Origin: an uncultured Burkholderiales bacterium | GTDB taxonomy: Bacteria > Pseudomonadota > Gammaproteobacteria > Burkholderiales > Casimicrobiaceae | DNA: 44,188 nt | Reading direction: 5' to 3' | Assembly (NCBI GenBank): GCA_937944385.1 | Contig: CALDYQ010000021.1 | Location: 1-44,188 of the forward strand | Shown here: positions 33,782-43,401 of the stretch, in pieces | Position numbering within the stretch: position 1 is the stretch's first letter | Layout of the letters: each line of letters starts with the position of its first letter | Translations under genes and position numbers: made by a program | Notes under the pieces: generated by a model | Seen by the model: the letters and a program-made list of their open reading frames with translations, nothing else | What the model was told of the DNA's origin: nothing | Databases searched by the model: none

Positions 33782-35548
33782 GTGTGCGTGAACGCCCTGC
33801 TCGAGCCGCTGCACACGATCTCCTTCGTCCTGCATGGCGTGGCTGCCGCGCCCGGCATCGCCATCGCCCATGCGCAGCTCGTCTCGCACGCCACGCTCGA
33901 GGTGGCCCACTACGACATCGCCGAGGCGGATCTGCCCGCTGAACTGGCGCGGTTCGACGCGGCGATCGCTGCGGTGCGCGCCGAATTCGAGGCCATGCAC
34001 GAAAAGATGAAGGGTGAGGCGGCGCCCGCCGAGTTTGCAGCCTTTCTCGACGTGCACTGGATGATCCTGACCGACATCCAGATCTCGCGCGAGCCCAAGC
34101 GCATCATCGAGGCCGACCGCTGCAATGCGGAATGGGCCGTGACGCAGCAGATGCGCACGCTCGTCGAGCAGTTCGAGGCCTTCGAGGATCCGTATCTGCG
34201 CGAACGCGCCCACGACGTGGTGCAGGTGGTCGAACGCATCGTGAAGGCGCTCACCGGGACCTCGAGCGCCATCCCCGTGGGCAACCGAAACGAGGCCGCC
34301 GCGCTCGTGGCGCACGACATCTCGCCCGCCGATGCGATCCACTTCAAGGACGGCGCCTTCGCGGCGTTCGTCACCGACGTGGGCGGTGCGACCTCGCACA
34401 CCTCGATCGTTGCTCGCTCGCTCGGCATTCCTGCCGTGGTGGCGCTGCACAACGCGCGTTCACTCATTCGAGAGGGCGAGCAGCTGATCATCGATGGCGA
34501 CAACGGGCTCGTCATCGTGAACCCCGATCAGCAGGTGCTTGCCGAGTACGCGCTTCGCCGCGACAGTCAGCGGCTCGAGGCTCAGAAACTACGACGACTG
34601 GTCGCAATGCCGGCCGTCACGCTCGACGGCACGGCGGTGGCGTTGAATGCCAACATCGAGCTGCCGGGCGATCTCGAGGCCTGTCATGCCAACGGTGCCG
34701 ACGGGGTCGGCCTCTTTCGCACCGAGTTCCTGTTCCTCCATCGCGACGACCTGCCGAGCGAAGACGAGCAGTTCGAGGCTTATCGCACGGTCGCCGAGGG
34801 GATGATCGGCAAACCGGTCACGATCCGCACTTTCGATCTTGGCGCCGACAAGCGGATGGCGGGCCTGGGTGACCGGCCGAGCGAGAACCCGGCGCTCGGG
34901 CTCCGGGCGATCCGGCTGTGTCTCGCCGAGCCGCAGCTCTTTCTCACCCAGCTCAGGGCGATCCTGCGTGCGAGCGCCTACGGCCGACTGCAGATCCTCG
35001 TACCGATGCTCGCCAACGCGACCGAGATCGCGCAGACCTTCGCGCTCGTCGAGCGGGCGAAGGCCGACCTGCGCGCGCGCGGCCAGCCCTACGACGCGGC
35101 GATCAAGGTGGGCGGCATGATCGAGGTCCCGGCGAGTGTGCTGGCGATCGGTTACTTCCTTGACCGGCTCGACTTCCTCTCGATCGGCACCAACGACCTG
35201 ATCCAGTACACGCTCGCAATCGACCGCACGGATGATGCGGTTGCGCACATGTATGACCCGCTGCATCCAGCGGTGCTGCGCTTGGTCGCGCAGGCGATCC
35301 GTGCTGCGGCGCGGGCCGGCAAGCCGATCGCCGTCTGCGGCGAGGTCGCGGGAGAAGTCCGGCTCACGCGACTCTTGCTCGGGTTCGGGCTCACCAATTT
35401 CTCGATGCATCCCTCGCGGCTGCTCGAAGTCAAGCAGCGGGTGCTCACGGCGAATCTGGCGGATTGCGAGAGCTTTGCCAACCGGATTCTCAAGTCCGAC
35501 GAGCCCGAACGGATCGCGGCGCTTCTGGCCAAGCTCAATACGCTTTGA
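33782..35548 (+). CDS. ptsI: PTS enzyme I (phosphoenolpyruvate-protein phosphotransferase)
   Basis: A 588-residue enzyme I that takes phosphate from PEP and passes it to HPr. The active histidine is His206 in GGATSHTSIVARSLGIPAVV, preceded by ALVAHDISPAD. The PEP-binding barrel shows GADGVGLFRTEFLFL, TIRTFDLGADKR, LSIGTNDLIQYTLAIDRTDD and the catalytic Cys in AVCGEVAGE. The start is GTG at 33782 or GTG at 33788; both lack a strong ribosome-binding site, consistent with coupling to the SIS gene four bases before. It is separated from ptsH by the wall-recycling genes. Confidence 0.96.
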   Translation: MCVNALLEPLHTISFVLHGVAAAPGIAIAHAQLVSHATLEVAHYDIAEADLPAELARFDAAIAAVRAEFEAMHEKMKGEAAPAEFAAFLDVHWMILTDIQISREPKRIIEADRCNAEWAVTQQMRTLVEQFEAFEDPYLRERAHDVVQVVERIVKALTGTSSAIPVGNRNEAAALVAHDISPADAIHFKDGAFAAFVTDVGGATSHTSIVARSLGIPAVVALHNARSLIREGEQLIIDGDNGLVIVNPDQQVLAEYALRRDSQRLEAQKLRRLVAMPAVTLDGTAVALNANIELPGDLEACHANGADGVGLFRTEFLFLHRDDLPSEDEQFEAYRTVAEGMIGKPVTIRTFDLGADKRMAGLGDRPSENPALGLRAIRLCLAEPQLFLTQLRAILRASAYGRLQILVPMLANATEIAQTFALVERAKADLRARGQPYDAAIKVGGMIEVPASVLAIGYFLDRLDFLSIGTNDLIQYTLAIDRTDDAVAHMYDPLHPAVLRLVAQAIRAAARAGKPIAVCGEVAGEVRLTRLLLGFGLTNFSMHPSRLLEVKQRVLTANLADCESFANRILKSDEPERIAALLAKLNTL

Positions 35549-35663
35549 GCGGGCGGCCGTGGCACCGGTTTGCGCGGGTACGCCAAGGCGGGGCAGGCGA
35601 CGCGGGGTATCATTCGAGCTCACTCTCGCCGATTTGACATAGCTTGCGGGCGAGCGCGATCGA

Positions 35664-35729
35664 GGCCGATCAACGGCCGCTGTCGCCGAAACGGCTAATG
35701 CTTGTCACCCGACACGCCCCCGTGTCGGG
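35664..35729 (+). promoter_or_regulatory. Structured 5' leader of metX: three successive hairpins
   Basis: Three stem-loops stand in a row in the 237-base gap before metX: GGCCG-ATCAA-CGGCC (35664-35678), GCCG-AAA-CGGC (35685-35695) and the strong CCCGACACG-CCCC-CGTGTCGGG (35708-35729), ending 56 bases before the ATG. A TTGACA at 35634-35639 lies just upstream but has no good -10 partner. No T-run follows the last hairpin, so it is not a plain terminator. A methionine-gene leader or riboswitch-like element is possible. It does not match SAM-II or SAH riboswitch motifs as I know them. Confidence 0.4.
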
Positions 35730-35785
35730 ACGATGCGCAGCGAGAGTCGGCGCCACCGATCGCCTCGCACGCTGCGAAGACTCGA

Positions 35786-36922
35786 ATGATGCAGACCCCC
35801 CCGGATTCCGTCGGCTTCGTCGCGCCGATGAAACTCGCCTTCGAGGATGCGCTCACGCTGCGCTCGGGGGTGATGCTGCCGCGCTACGAGCTGATGGTGG
35901 AGACCTACGGCGAACTCAACGCGGCCAAGTCGAACGCGGTGCTCGTCTGCCATGCCCTCTCTGGGCATCATCATGTGGCCGGCTACTACCGCAATCAGGA
36001 GAGAAGTGAAGGCTGGTGGGAGAACCTCGTCGGCCCGGGCCGGCCGCTCGATACACGCAAGTTCTTCGTGATCGGGGTCAACAACCTGGGCGGCTGTCAT
36101 GGCTCGACGGGGCCCGGTGCGATCAACCCGCAGACCGGACGGCGCTACGGCGCGGACTTCCCCGTGGTCACGGTGCAGGACTGGGTCATCACCCAGGCGC
36201 GCCTTGCCGACCGGCTCGGCATCGACAGCTTCGCCGCCGTCATCGGGGGCTCGCTCGGGGGCATGCAGGCGCTGCAGTGGTCGATCGATTTCCCCGAACG
36301 CGTGCGGCATGTGCTCGCGATTGCTGCAGCGCCCCGGCTGTCGGCCGAAAACATCGGCTTCAATGAAGTTGCGCGTCAGGCCATCCTGTCCGACCCGGAC
36401 TTCCACGGCGGCCATTTCTACGAGCACAACGTGGTGCCGACCCGGGGGCTCAGACTCGCGCGGATGCTCGGGCACATGACCTACCTCTCCGATGACCTGA
36501 TGCGGGCCAAGTTCGGACGCGACCTGAGAGGCGGTGACGCCTACAAGTTCGGCTACGACGTCGAATTCGAGATCGAGAGCTACCTGCGCTACCAGGGCGA
36601 CAAGTTCGCAGGGTACTTCGATGCGAACACCTACTTGCTCATGACGCGCGCACTCGACTACTTCGATCCGGCTCAGGACTACGCGGGGGATCTCGAGGCC
36701 GCCTTCCGGCGCGCGCGGGCCAAGTTCTTCATTGCCGCCTTCACGAGCGACTGGCGCTTCTCACCGGCGCGATCGAAGGAGATCGTCCGGGCGCTCGTGG
36801 CCAATCGCCGCGACGTGAGCTTCGCCGAGATTGCCTCAGTCGAGGGACATGATTCCTTCCTTTTGCCGATCCCGGAGTATCACGCGCTCCTGTCGACCTA
36901 CTTCCGGGGAATCGTCATATGA
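35786..36922 (+). CDS. metX: Homoserine O-acyltransferase MetX
   Basis: A 378-residue alpha/beta-hydrolase fold acyltransferase that activates homoserine for methionine synthesis. The nucleophile is Ser156 in [13 protein letters not shown]. The catalytic Asp lies in FTSDWRFSP and the His in [10 protein letters not shown]. The oxyanion and substrate segments are [12 protein letters not shown] and [12 protein letters not shown]. MetX proteins may use acetyl-CoA or succinyl-CoA, and the sequence alone does not decide. ATG 35786 and ATG 35789 are both possible. The stop overlaps the metW start as ATGA, the usual metXW pair. Confidence 0.95.
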   Translation: MMQTPPDSVGFVAPMKLAFEDALTLRSGVMLPRYELMVETYGELNAAKSNAVLVCHALSGHHHVAGYYRNQERSEGWWENLVGPGRPLDTRKFFVIGVNNLGGCHGSTGPGAINPQTGRRYGADFPVVTVQDWVITQARLADRLGIDSFAAVIGGSLGGMQALQWSIDFPERVRHVLAIAAAPRLSAENIGFNEVARQAILSDPDFHGGHFYEHNVVPTRGLRLARMLGHMTYLSDDLMRAKFGRDLRGGDAYKFGYDVEFEIESYLRYQGDKFAGYFDANTYLLMTRALDYFDPAQDYAGDLEAAFRRARAKFFIAAFTSDWRFSPARSKEIVRALVANRRDVSFAEIASVEGHDSFLLPIPEYHALLSTYFRGIVI

Positions 36923-37521
36923 AGCTCATGCATGTGATTCCCGTGCGGGCAGATTTCGACATCGTGTGCCGCTGGGTGCCCGAAGGCGCCTCCGTCCTCG
37001 ATCTGGGCTGCGGTGACGGCGCCTTGCTGGCCCGACTGCAGCAGACGCGCAAAACGCGCGGCTACGGCGTCGAAATCGACGCCAAGCAGGTGCTCGCGGC
37101 CCTCGAACGTGGCGTGAACGTGATCCAGAGTGATCTCGAGTCGGGGCTGTCCTTCTTCGGCAATCGCTCGTTCGACGTGGTCGTCCTCTCCCAGACCCTG
37201 CAGGCAACGCGGCGGACTGAAAATCTGATCAACGAAGTGCTCCGCATCGGCCGCTCGGCCATCGTGACCCTGCCCAACTTCGGCCACTGGCAGGTGCGTT
37301 GGCAACTCGGGGTGGAAGGTCGCATGCCGGTGTCGCGGCGACTGCCCTACCAGTGGTACGACACGCCGAACGTGCATTTCTCGACGCTGCGTGACTTCGA
37401 AATCTTCTGCCTCGAGCGCCACATCACGATCGAGCGGATGCAGGCGCTCTCGAACGGTCGCCCCGTGCGCTGGTGGCCCAATCTGCGCGGGGACACGACG
37501 GTCTTTCAGATCAGACGCTGA
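36919..37521 (+). CDS. metW: Methionine biosynthesis protein MetW
   Basis: A 200-residue MetW with a methyltransferase-like fold. The SAM-binding motif I is [12 protein letters not shown] (about residues 26-37), followed by [18 protein letters not shown] and [14 protein letters not shown]. MetW is encoded next to metX in many proteobacteria and supports homoserine acyltransferase activity; a methyl acceptor is not established. Its coupling to metX by ATGA fits joint function. Confidence 0.94.
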   Translation: MKLMHVIPVRADFDIVCRWVPEGASVLDLGCGDGALLARLQQTRKTRGYGVEIDAKQVLAALERGVNVIQSDLESGLSFFGNRSFDVVVLSQTLQATRRTENLINEVLRIGRSAIVTLPNFGHWQVRWQLGVEGRMPVSRRLPYQWYDTPNVHFSTLRDFEIFCLERHITIERMQALSNGRPVRWWPNLRGDTTVFQIRR

Positions 37522-37567
37522 ATCCACATGAGCGTGCGGCGAACTGCTGAAAAGTTGGGCAGCCGCC

Positions 37568-37573
37568 TATAAT
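37568..37573 (+). promoter_or_regulatory. -10 box of the probable dusB-fis promoter
   Basis: A perfect TATAAT in the 178-base gap between metW and dusB, followed by CCTCTGCCCGC, a GC-rich discriminator. The -35 is weak: the best 17-base-spaced hexamer is TGCTGA at 37545-37550. Transcription would begin near 37580 with a 120-base leader before dusB. A GC-rich discriminator resembles stringently controlled promoters such as E. coli dusB-fis, so growth-rate control is plausible. Confidence 0.6.
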
Positions 37574-37699
37574 CCTCTGCCCGCACGTCCGCCGCATGGA
37601 TGTCCGGCGACCCTCTTGGCGATTCGACGGTCGGTTTTGCGATTGGTCGCGGGTCCAAGCGGTCGAGTCTTCCCTCCCCCTTGCAGGACAGTGCGCTGA

Positions 37700-38737
37700 A
37701 TGCTCGGCATCGGTTCCCATCGCTTTGCCAATCGCCTCGTGGTGGCACCGATGGCCGGAGTGACCGATCGCCCGTTCCGCCGTCTCTGTCGGCGTTTCGG
37801 TGCAGGGCATGCCATCTCCGAAATGGTGGCTTCGCACCCGGACCTGTGGCAGACACCCAAGTCGATGCGTCGGCGCGACCACGCGGGCGAGGAGGGGGTG
37901 ATTACGGTGCAGATCGCCGGTGCCGATCCCCAGATGCTCGCCGACGCCGCGCGCTTCAATGTCGAGCGGGGCGCGCAGATGATCGACATCAACATGGGCT
38001 GTCCGAAGAAGAAGGTCTGTCGGGCCGATGCGGGTTCGGCCCTACTCCGCGACGAGACGCTCGTCCTGCGCATCCTCGAGTCCGTGGTCGCGGCCGTCGA
38101 CGTGCCGGTCACGCTCAAGATGCGCACTGGCTGGTGCCAGGCGACCCGCAACGCGGCGGCGATCGCCCGTCAGGCTGAAGCTGCGGGCATCGCCGCAATC
38201 ACGATCCACGGGCGCACGCGGGCCTGCGGCTTTGCGCCGGGGACGGTCGAGTACGACACGATCCGCGCTGTCAAGCAGGCGGTCACGATCCCCGTCATCG
38301 CCAACGGCGACATCGACTCGCCCGCGAAGGCCAGGGCCGTGCTCGACTACACGGGTGCCGATGGCGTGATGATCGGCCGTGCGGCGCAGGGCCGCCCCTG
38401 GATCTTTCGCGATGTGGCGCACTACCTCGATCACGGCGTGCTGCCCGAGCCGCTGCCGATCAGCGCCGTGCGAGGAATGTTGGCCGAACACCTCGAGGAT
38501 CACCATCGCCTCTACGGCGAAGCTGCTGGCGTCAAGAGCGCGCGCAAGCACCTCGCCTGGTATCTCGAGGGCCTGCCGGGAGCCGAGCCTCTGCTCGACC
38601 GACTGCTCGCGGTGAGCTCGGCTCGCGAGCAGACCGCACTTTTCCTTGCGTATCTGGACGCGCTCGAAAGCGAGCACCCGCACCTTCCGCTGCCCGACTA
38701 CCCCGAGGTCGGGCCGCTTTTCCCCAGGTTCCATTGA
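37700..38737 (+). CDS. dusB: tRNA-dihydrouridine synthase B
   Basis: A 345-residue FMN flavoenzyme that reduces uridine to dihydrouridine in tRNA. VVAPMAGVTDRPFRRL starts the barrel. INMGCPKKKVCRADAGSALL holds the catalytic Cys. LKMRTGW, TIHGRTR and IPVIANGDIDSPAKA contribute FMN and tRNA contacts. The DusB subclass is supported by direct linkage to fis, the standard gene pair. The ATG at 37700 has AGGACA some ten bases upstream. fis follows after 21 bases. Confidence 0.95.
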   Translation: MLGIGSHRFANRLVVAPMAGVTDRPFRRLCRRFGAGHAISEMVASHPDLWQTPKSMRRRDHAGEEGVITVQIAGADPQMLADAARFNVERGAQMIDINMGCPKKKVCRADAGSALLRDETLVLRILESVVAAVDVPVTLKMRTGWCQATRNAAAIARQAEAAGIAAITIHGRTRACGFAPGTVEYDTIRAVKQAVTIPVIANGDIDSPAKARAVLDYTGADGVMIGRAAQGRPWIFRDVAHYLDHGVLPEPLPISAVRGMLAEHLEDHHRLYGEAAGVKSARKHLAWYLEGLPGAEPLLDRLLAVSSAREQTALFLAYLDALESEHPHLPLPDYPEVGPLFPRFH

Positions 38738-38758
38738 ACCCTCTGACCACCACGACAC

Positions 38759-39016
38759 ATGAAGAAGAACAAGGGTCTTGGCCAGGCCGCCATTGCCGAG
38801 TGCGTGACTGCATCGCTCGACGATTACTTGAGGCAGCTCGATGGCGAACCCGTCGGCAACCTGCACGAACTGGTGATGGGTACCGTCGAGAAGACGCTCA
38901 TCATCGATGTCCTCGGCCGCACCAGCAACAACCAATCTGAAGCGGCCGCGATGCTTGGCATCAACCGCAACACGCTGCGCAGCAAACTCGACAAGTACCG
39001 GATCAAACTCGGATGA
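38759..39016 (+). CDS. fis: Fis-family nucleoid-associated DNA-binding protein
   Basis: An 85-residue Fis homologue. The C-terminal helix-turn-helix is clear ([28 protein letters not shown]), preceded by the dimer helices ([21 protein letters not shown]). The N-terminal region is shorter than in E. coli Fis (98 residues), as in other betaproteobacteria, and lacks the full N-terminal beta-hairpin used with invertases. It overlaps the purH start (ATGA), so fis and the purine genes share a transcript. Confidence 0.95.
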   Translation: MKKNKGLGQAAIAECVTASLDDYLRQLDGEPVGNLHELVMGTVEKTLIIDVLGRTSNNQSEAAAMLGINRNTLRSKLDKYRIKLG

Positions 39017-40587
39017 AACGCCCCATCAAACGCGCCCTGCTGTCGGTGTCCGACAAGGCGGGCCTCGCTGACTTTGCCCGTGCCCTTGCCGTGCACGGCG
39101 TGGAACTGCTCTCGACCGGCGGCACCGCCAAGCTCCTGCGGGATGCCGGGCTCGCCGTCATCGACGTCGGTGACTACACGGGCTTTCCCGAGATGCTCGA
39201 CGGTCGCGTCAAGACGCTGCATCCGAAGGTGCATGGCGGCATTCTCGCCAACCGGCTCCTCGCTGAGCATCTCCGTGCGGTGGAGGCCGCAGGCATTCCG
39301 CTCATCGACCTCGTGGTCGTGAATCTCTACCCGTTCCGCGAGACCGTGGCGCGGGCCGGCTGCACGCTCGAGGAGGCGATCGAAAACATCGACATCGGCG
39401 GACCGACGATGGTGCGGGCGGCTGCCAAGAACTGGGAAGGGGTCGCCATCGTGGTCGACCCGCATGACTACGAACGGCTCGCCGAGGAACTCGCAGCCAA
39501 CGCGGGCGCGCTCTCGCGCGAGACCCGCTTCATGCTCGCGCGCAAGGCCTTTGCGCACACGGCTGCCTACGACGCGGCGGTGGCCAACTACCTGAGTGCA
39601 CGGGAACTCGACGCGACGGTGCGTGCTTTCCCCGATACGCTGACACTGCAGTGGCACAAGCGCGAGGACATGCGCTACGGCGAGAATCCGCATCAGCGGG
39701 CGGCGTTCTACGTCGATGAGGCGCCCGCCGCAGGCACGCTCGCGCGCTACCACCAGCACCAGGGCAAGCCGCTCTCCTACAACAACATCGCCGATGCCGA
39801 TGCCGCCTGGGAATGCGTGCGGAGTTTCGAACGCACCTGCTGCGTGATCGTCAAGCACGCCAATCCCTCCGGGGTTGCCCTCGGCGAGACTGCGCTCGCG
39901 GCTTACGAACGCGCCTTCGCCACCGACCCGACCTCGGCCTTCGGCGGCATCATCGCCTTCAATACGATCGTGGATGTGGCTGCGGCCGAGGCCGTCTCGC
40001 GGCAGTTTCTCGAAGTGCTGATCGCACCGGGCTACACCGCGGAGGCGCTCGAGCTGCTTGCAAAGAAGCCCAATGTCCGTGTGCTCTCCGCGCGGCTTCT
40101 ACCCCTCCATGCGTCCGCGAACCGGCTGGAGCTCAAGCGCGTGGGCGGCGGGCTGCTCGTACAGGATCCAGATGTCGCACGGCTCGATCCGTCCGCCCTG
40201 CGCGTAGTCACGAAGCGGGCGCCGACCCAGGCGCAGCTCGATGATTTGGCCTTCGTCTGGCAGGTGGCCCAGTTCGTGAAGTCGAACGCGATCGTCTTTG
40301 CGCGCGATGGGGCCACGCTCGCGATCGGCGCCGGGCAGATGTCGCGGCTCGACTCGGCCCGCATCGCCCGCATCAAGGCCGAGGCCGCGGGTCTCTCGCT
40401 GGTGGGCTCGGTTGCAGCAAGCGATGCCTTCTTCCCGTTCCGGGACGGCCTCGATGTGCTTGCCGATGCGGGCGCGGTGGCGGTCATTCAGCCCGGCGGC
40501 AGCCTGCGTGACGAAGAAGTCTTCGCCGCCGCCGACGAGCGCGGTGTCGCCATGGTCGTGACCGGCGTCCGGCATTTCCGTCACTGA
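39013..40587 (+). CDS. purH: Bifunctional AICAR transformylase / IMP cyclohydrolase
   Basis: A 524-residue PurH catalysing the last two steps of IMP synthesis. The N-terminal cyclohydrolase domain shows [52 protein letters not shown] and [16 protein letters not shown]. The C-terminal transformylase domain shows LRYGENPHQ-type [14 protein letters not shown], the active Lys-His in [26 protein letters not shown] and [12 protein letters not shown], ending in a conserved GVRHFRH. The start overlaps fis; purD follows after six bases. Confidence 0.97.
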   Translation: MKRPIKRALLSVSDKAGLADFARALAVHGVELLSTGGTAKLLRDAGLAVIDVGDYTGFPEMLDGRVKTLHPKVHGGILANRLLAEHLRAVEAAGIPLIDLVVVNLYPFRETVARAGCTLEEAIENIDIGGPTMVRAAAKNWEGVAIVVDPHDYERLAEELAANAGALSRETRFMLARKAFAHTAAYDAAVANYLSARELDATVRAFPDTLTLQWHKREDMRYGENPHQRAAFYVDEAPAAGTLARYHQHQGKPLSYNNIADADAAWECVRSFERTCCVIVKHANPSGVALGETALAAYERAFATDPTSAFGGIIAFNTIVDVAAAEAVSRQFLEVLIAPGYTAEALELLAKKPNVRVLSARLLPLHASANRLELKRVGGGLLVQDPDVARLDPSALRVVTKRAPTQAQLDDLAFVWQVAQFVKSNAIVFARDGATLAIGAGQMSRLDSARIARIKAEAAGLSLVGSVAASDAFFPFRDGLDVLADAGAVAVIQPGGSLRDEEVFAAADERGVAMVVTGVRHFRH

Positions 40588-40593
40588 GGTTGC

Positions 40594-41871
40594 ATGAAGA
40601 TTCTGGTCATTGGCTCCGGCGGCCGCGAGCATGCGCTCGCCTGGAAACTCGCGCAGAGTCCGCGGGTGCAGAAGGTCATCGTCGCCCCGGGCAACGCCGG
40701 CACCGCGCGCGAGGTGAACGTCGAGAACGCGCTCGCACGCACGATCGAGCAGTGGCTCGCACTTGCGAAGAACGAACAGGTCGCCTTCACCGTGGTCGGC
40801 CCGGAGGCCCCGCTCGCCGAAGGCGTGGTCGACCGTTTTCGCGCCGAGGGCCTTGCGATCTTCGGGCCAACGCGGGCAGCGGCCCAACTCGAGGCGTCCA
40901 AATCGTTCGCCAAGGAGTTCATGCAGCGGCACGGCATCCCGACCGCGCGTTACGCCGTGTTCACCGACCGCGAGGCGGCGCATGCGCACGTGATCCAGCA
41001 CGGCGCGCCGATCGTGGTCAAGGCCGACGGACTCGCCGCGGGCAAAGGGGTGATCGTTGCGCTCACGATGGATGAGGCGCACGCGGCGATCGACGCCGTG
41101 CTGCCCGCGCCGGGCACTCCGGGGTACGGGGACGCGCGCGTCGTGATCGAAGAGTTCATGGCCGGTGAGGAGGCGAGCTTCATCGTGATGTCCGATGGCC
41201 AGAACGTGCTGCCGATGGCGACGAGCCAGGATCACAAGCGGCTTCTCGACGGCGACCTCGGCCCCAACACCGGCGGGATGGGGGCCTATTCGCCTGCCCC
41301 GGTGGTCACACCGGAAGTCCATGCGCGCGTGATGCGCGAGATCATCACGCCCACCGTGGTCGCGATGGCGCGCGAGGGTCGCCCTTTCACGGGTTTTCTT
41401 TACGCCGGGCTCATGATTTCGCCCGAGGGTGTACCGCGGGTCGTGGAATTCAACTGCCGCTTTGGAGACCCCGAGACGCAGCCGGTCATGATGCGGCTCA
41501 AGACCGATTTCGTCGGTCTCATCGAGGCAGCGCTCGCGGGGCGACTCGCTGAGGCCGAGGCCGAATGGGACCGTCGCGTCGCGCTCTGCGTGGTCATGGC
41601 GGCCGCGGGCTATCCGAACGACCCGCGCAAAGGAGACGTCATCACCGGCCTGCCGGGTGCGCCGCTCGAAGACGCCCATGTATTCCACGCGGGCACGGCG
41701 CTCGACGGCGAAGGCCGGGTGGTGACTGCCGGCGGGCGGGTGCTCTGTGTGACCGCGCTCGCCGATACGGTTCGTGCGGCGCAGAAGCGGGCCTATGAGG
41801 TGGCCGACGGCATCCGCTTCGAGGGTGCCCAGATGCGGCGCGACATCGGGCATCGGGCGGTGCGGCGATGA
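40594..41871 (+). CDS. purD: Phosphoribosylamine-glycine ligase
   Basis: A 425-residue ATP-grasp GAR synthetase, step two of purine synthesis. [16 protein letters not shown] begins the N-domain. [34 protein letters not shown] and [13 protein letters not shown] (ATP grasp) follow. Then come [15 protein letters not shown], the family hallmark, and [15 protein letters not shown] with metal ligands. The C-terminal domain ends in [11 protein letters not shown]. Its stop overlaps the hemF ATG (ATGA). Confidence 0.97.
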   Translation: MKILVIGSGGREHALAWKLAQSPRVQKVIVAPGNAGTAREVNVENALARTIEQWLALAKNEQVAFTVVGPEAPLAEGVVDRFRAEGLAIFGPTRAAAQLEASKSFAKEFMQRHGIPTARYAVFTDREAAHAHVIQHGAPIVVKADGLAAGKGVIVALTMDEAHAAIDAVLPAPGTPGYGDARVVIEEFMAGEEASFIVMSDGQNVLPMATSQDHKRLLDGDLGPNTGGMGAYSPAPVVTPEVHARVMREIITPTVVAMAREGRPFTGFLYAGLMISPEGVPRVVEFNCRFGDPETQPVMMRLKTDFVGLIEAALAGRLAEAEAEWDRRVALCVVMAAAGYPNDPRKGDVITGLPGAPLEDAHVFHAGTALDGEGRVVTAGGRVLCVTALADTVRAAQKRAYEVADGIRFEGAQMRRDIGHRAVRR

Positions 41872-42797
41872 GTACGCCGGTGAACGCAGCAGTCGGCGGG
41901 CAGGAGGTCGAGGCGGTCCGCCACTGCCTGATTGATCTGCAGGCCTCGATCGTCGATGCGCTCGAGGCCGTCGATGGCGGCCGCTTCCTGCGCGACGAAT
42001 GGAGGCGGCCCGAGGGCGGCGGCGGCATCTCGCGGTTGATCGAAGAAGGTCAGGTCATCGAGCGCGGCGGGGTCAACTTCTCGCACGTCAAGGGCAGCTC
42101 GATGCCCAAGAGCGCCACGGCCCAGCGCCCCGAGCTCGAAGGCGCGCCCTGGGAGGCGATGGGCGTCTCGCTCGTGATCCATCCGCGCAACCCCTACGCG
42201 CCCACCACGCACATGAACGTGCGCTTCTTCATTGCCGAGCCCGAGGGGCGAGCGCCCGTATGGTGGTTCGGCGGCGGCATGGACCTCACGCCCTACTACG
42301 GCTTCGAGGAGGACTGCCGGCACTGGCATGCGACCGCCAAGGCCGCGGTCGTTCCCTTTGGAGAGGCGCTCTGGCCGCGCTTCAAGCGCGGCTGCGATCA
42401 GTACTTCTACCTCAAGCATCGGCAGGAGCCGCGCGGTGTGGGCGGCACGTTCTACGACGACTTCAACGAGCTCGGGTTCGAAGCGAGCTTTGCGCTCACC
42501 CGCTCGGTGGGTGAGCATTTCGTGCCGGGCTATGCGCCGATCCTCGAGCGCCGCAAGGACACCCCTTACGGCGAGCGTGAACGCGACTGGCAACTCTACA
42601 GACGCGGCCGCTATGTCGAATTCAACCTGGTCTGGGATCGCGGTACGCACTTCGGCCTGCAGTCGAACGGGCGCACCGAGGCCATTCTGATGAGCATGCC
42701 GCCGCTCGTGCGCTGGCAATACATGCGTCGGCCGGAACCCGGCAGCGCCGAGGCGCGACTGCTCGAGCACTTTCTCGTGCCGCGGGACTGGGTCTGA
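41868..42797 (+). CDS. hemF: Oxygen-dependent coproporphyrinogen III oxidase
   Basis: A 309-residue HemF (E. coli 299) that decarboxylates coproporphyrinogen III in haem synthesis using oxygen. Family blocks are [67 protein letters not shown] and [32 protein letters not shown]. It shares a transcript with purD through an ATGA overlap. It implies aerobic growth is at least possible. Confidence 0.97.
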   Translation: MSTPVNAAVGGQEVEAVRHCLIDLQASIVDALEAVDGGRFLRDEWRRPEGGGGISRLIEEGQVIERGGVNFSHVKGSSMPKSATAQRPELEGAPWEAMGVSLVIHPRNPYAPTTHMNVRFFIAEPEGRAPVWWFGGGMDLTPYYGFEEDCRHWHATAKAAVVPFGEALWPRFKRGCDQYFYLKHRQEPRGVGGTFYDDFNELGFEASFALTRSVGEHFVPGYAPILERRKDTPYGERERDWQLYRRGRYVEFNLVWDRGTHFGLQSNGRTEAILMSMPPLVRWQYMRRPEPGSAEARLLEHFLVPRDWV

Positions 42798-42801
42798 GCC
42801 G

Positions 42802-43401
42802 ATGATGATCGAGGTCAAGACACTCACACCCGAGGCGCTCGAACGCGCCAAGGCGCGCATGCGCGAGGTGCCGCTCACGCGCGAGACGGTTTTCCGGGGG
42901 CAGCTTCTCCATGTCGTCCAAGACACGGTGCGATTGCCGAGTGGTCGTACGGGTTCGCGCGAACTGGTACTCCATCAGGGCGCGGCGTGCATCGTGCCGG
43001 AGTTCGACGATGGACGGCTGCTGCTCGAAGTTCAGTGGCGGCACCCGGTGGGTCGGGTGATGGTGGAGTTTCCCGCAGGCAAGCTCGATGCGGGCGAGAA
43101 CCCGCTCGTCTGCGCCCAGCGTGAACTCAAGGAGGAGACGGGCTTCTGGGCGCGCTCGTGGCACACACTCGGCTACCTCAACCAGGCGATCGGCTTTTGC
43201 GACGAGGTGATCCACATCTTCCACGCGAACGGCCTCGTAGCGGGGGAGGCCGCGCCTGACGAGGACGAACTGCTCGAGCTCTATGCCGCGAACCCTGAGG
43301 AGATCGAGCAGATGATCCGCGACAACGTGATCACCGACACCAAGACGGTGACCGCCTACTGCCGCTGGAAGCTCCTGCGCAAAGCCCATCCTGCACTATG
43401 A
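42802..43401 (+). CDS. Nudix hydrolase, ADP-ribose pyrophosphatase-like
   Basis: A 199-residue Nudix protein. A perfect Nudix box spans residues 93-115 (Gly93, Glu99, Arg107-Glu108, Glu111-Glu112, Gly114), the metal-dependent pyrophosphatase site. The preceding segment (LLLEVQWRHPVGRVMVEFPAGKLD) resembles ADP-ribose pyrophosphatases, where QYR-type and EFPAG stretches are shared. ADP-ribose is therefore the likely substrate but is not certain. ATG 42802 or 42805 starts it four bases after hemF, and its stop overlaps purU. Confidence 0.9.
   Translation: MMIEVKTLTPEALERAKARMREVPLTRETVFRGQLLHVVQDTVRLPSGRTGSRELVLHQGAACIVPEFDDGRLLLEVQWRHPVGRVMVEFPAGKLDAGENPLVCAQRELKEETGFWARSWHTLGYLNQAIGFCDEVIHIFHANGLVAGEAAPDEDELLELYAANPEEIEQMIRDNVITDTKTVTAYCRWKLLRKAHPAL

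Noticed and set aside
35708-35729. Strong hairpin after ptsI as a terminator
   Set aside because: No T tract follows and it lies 160 bases past the ptsI stop, close to metX. It fits better as leader structure.
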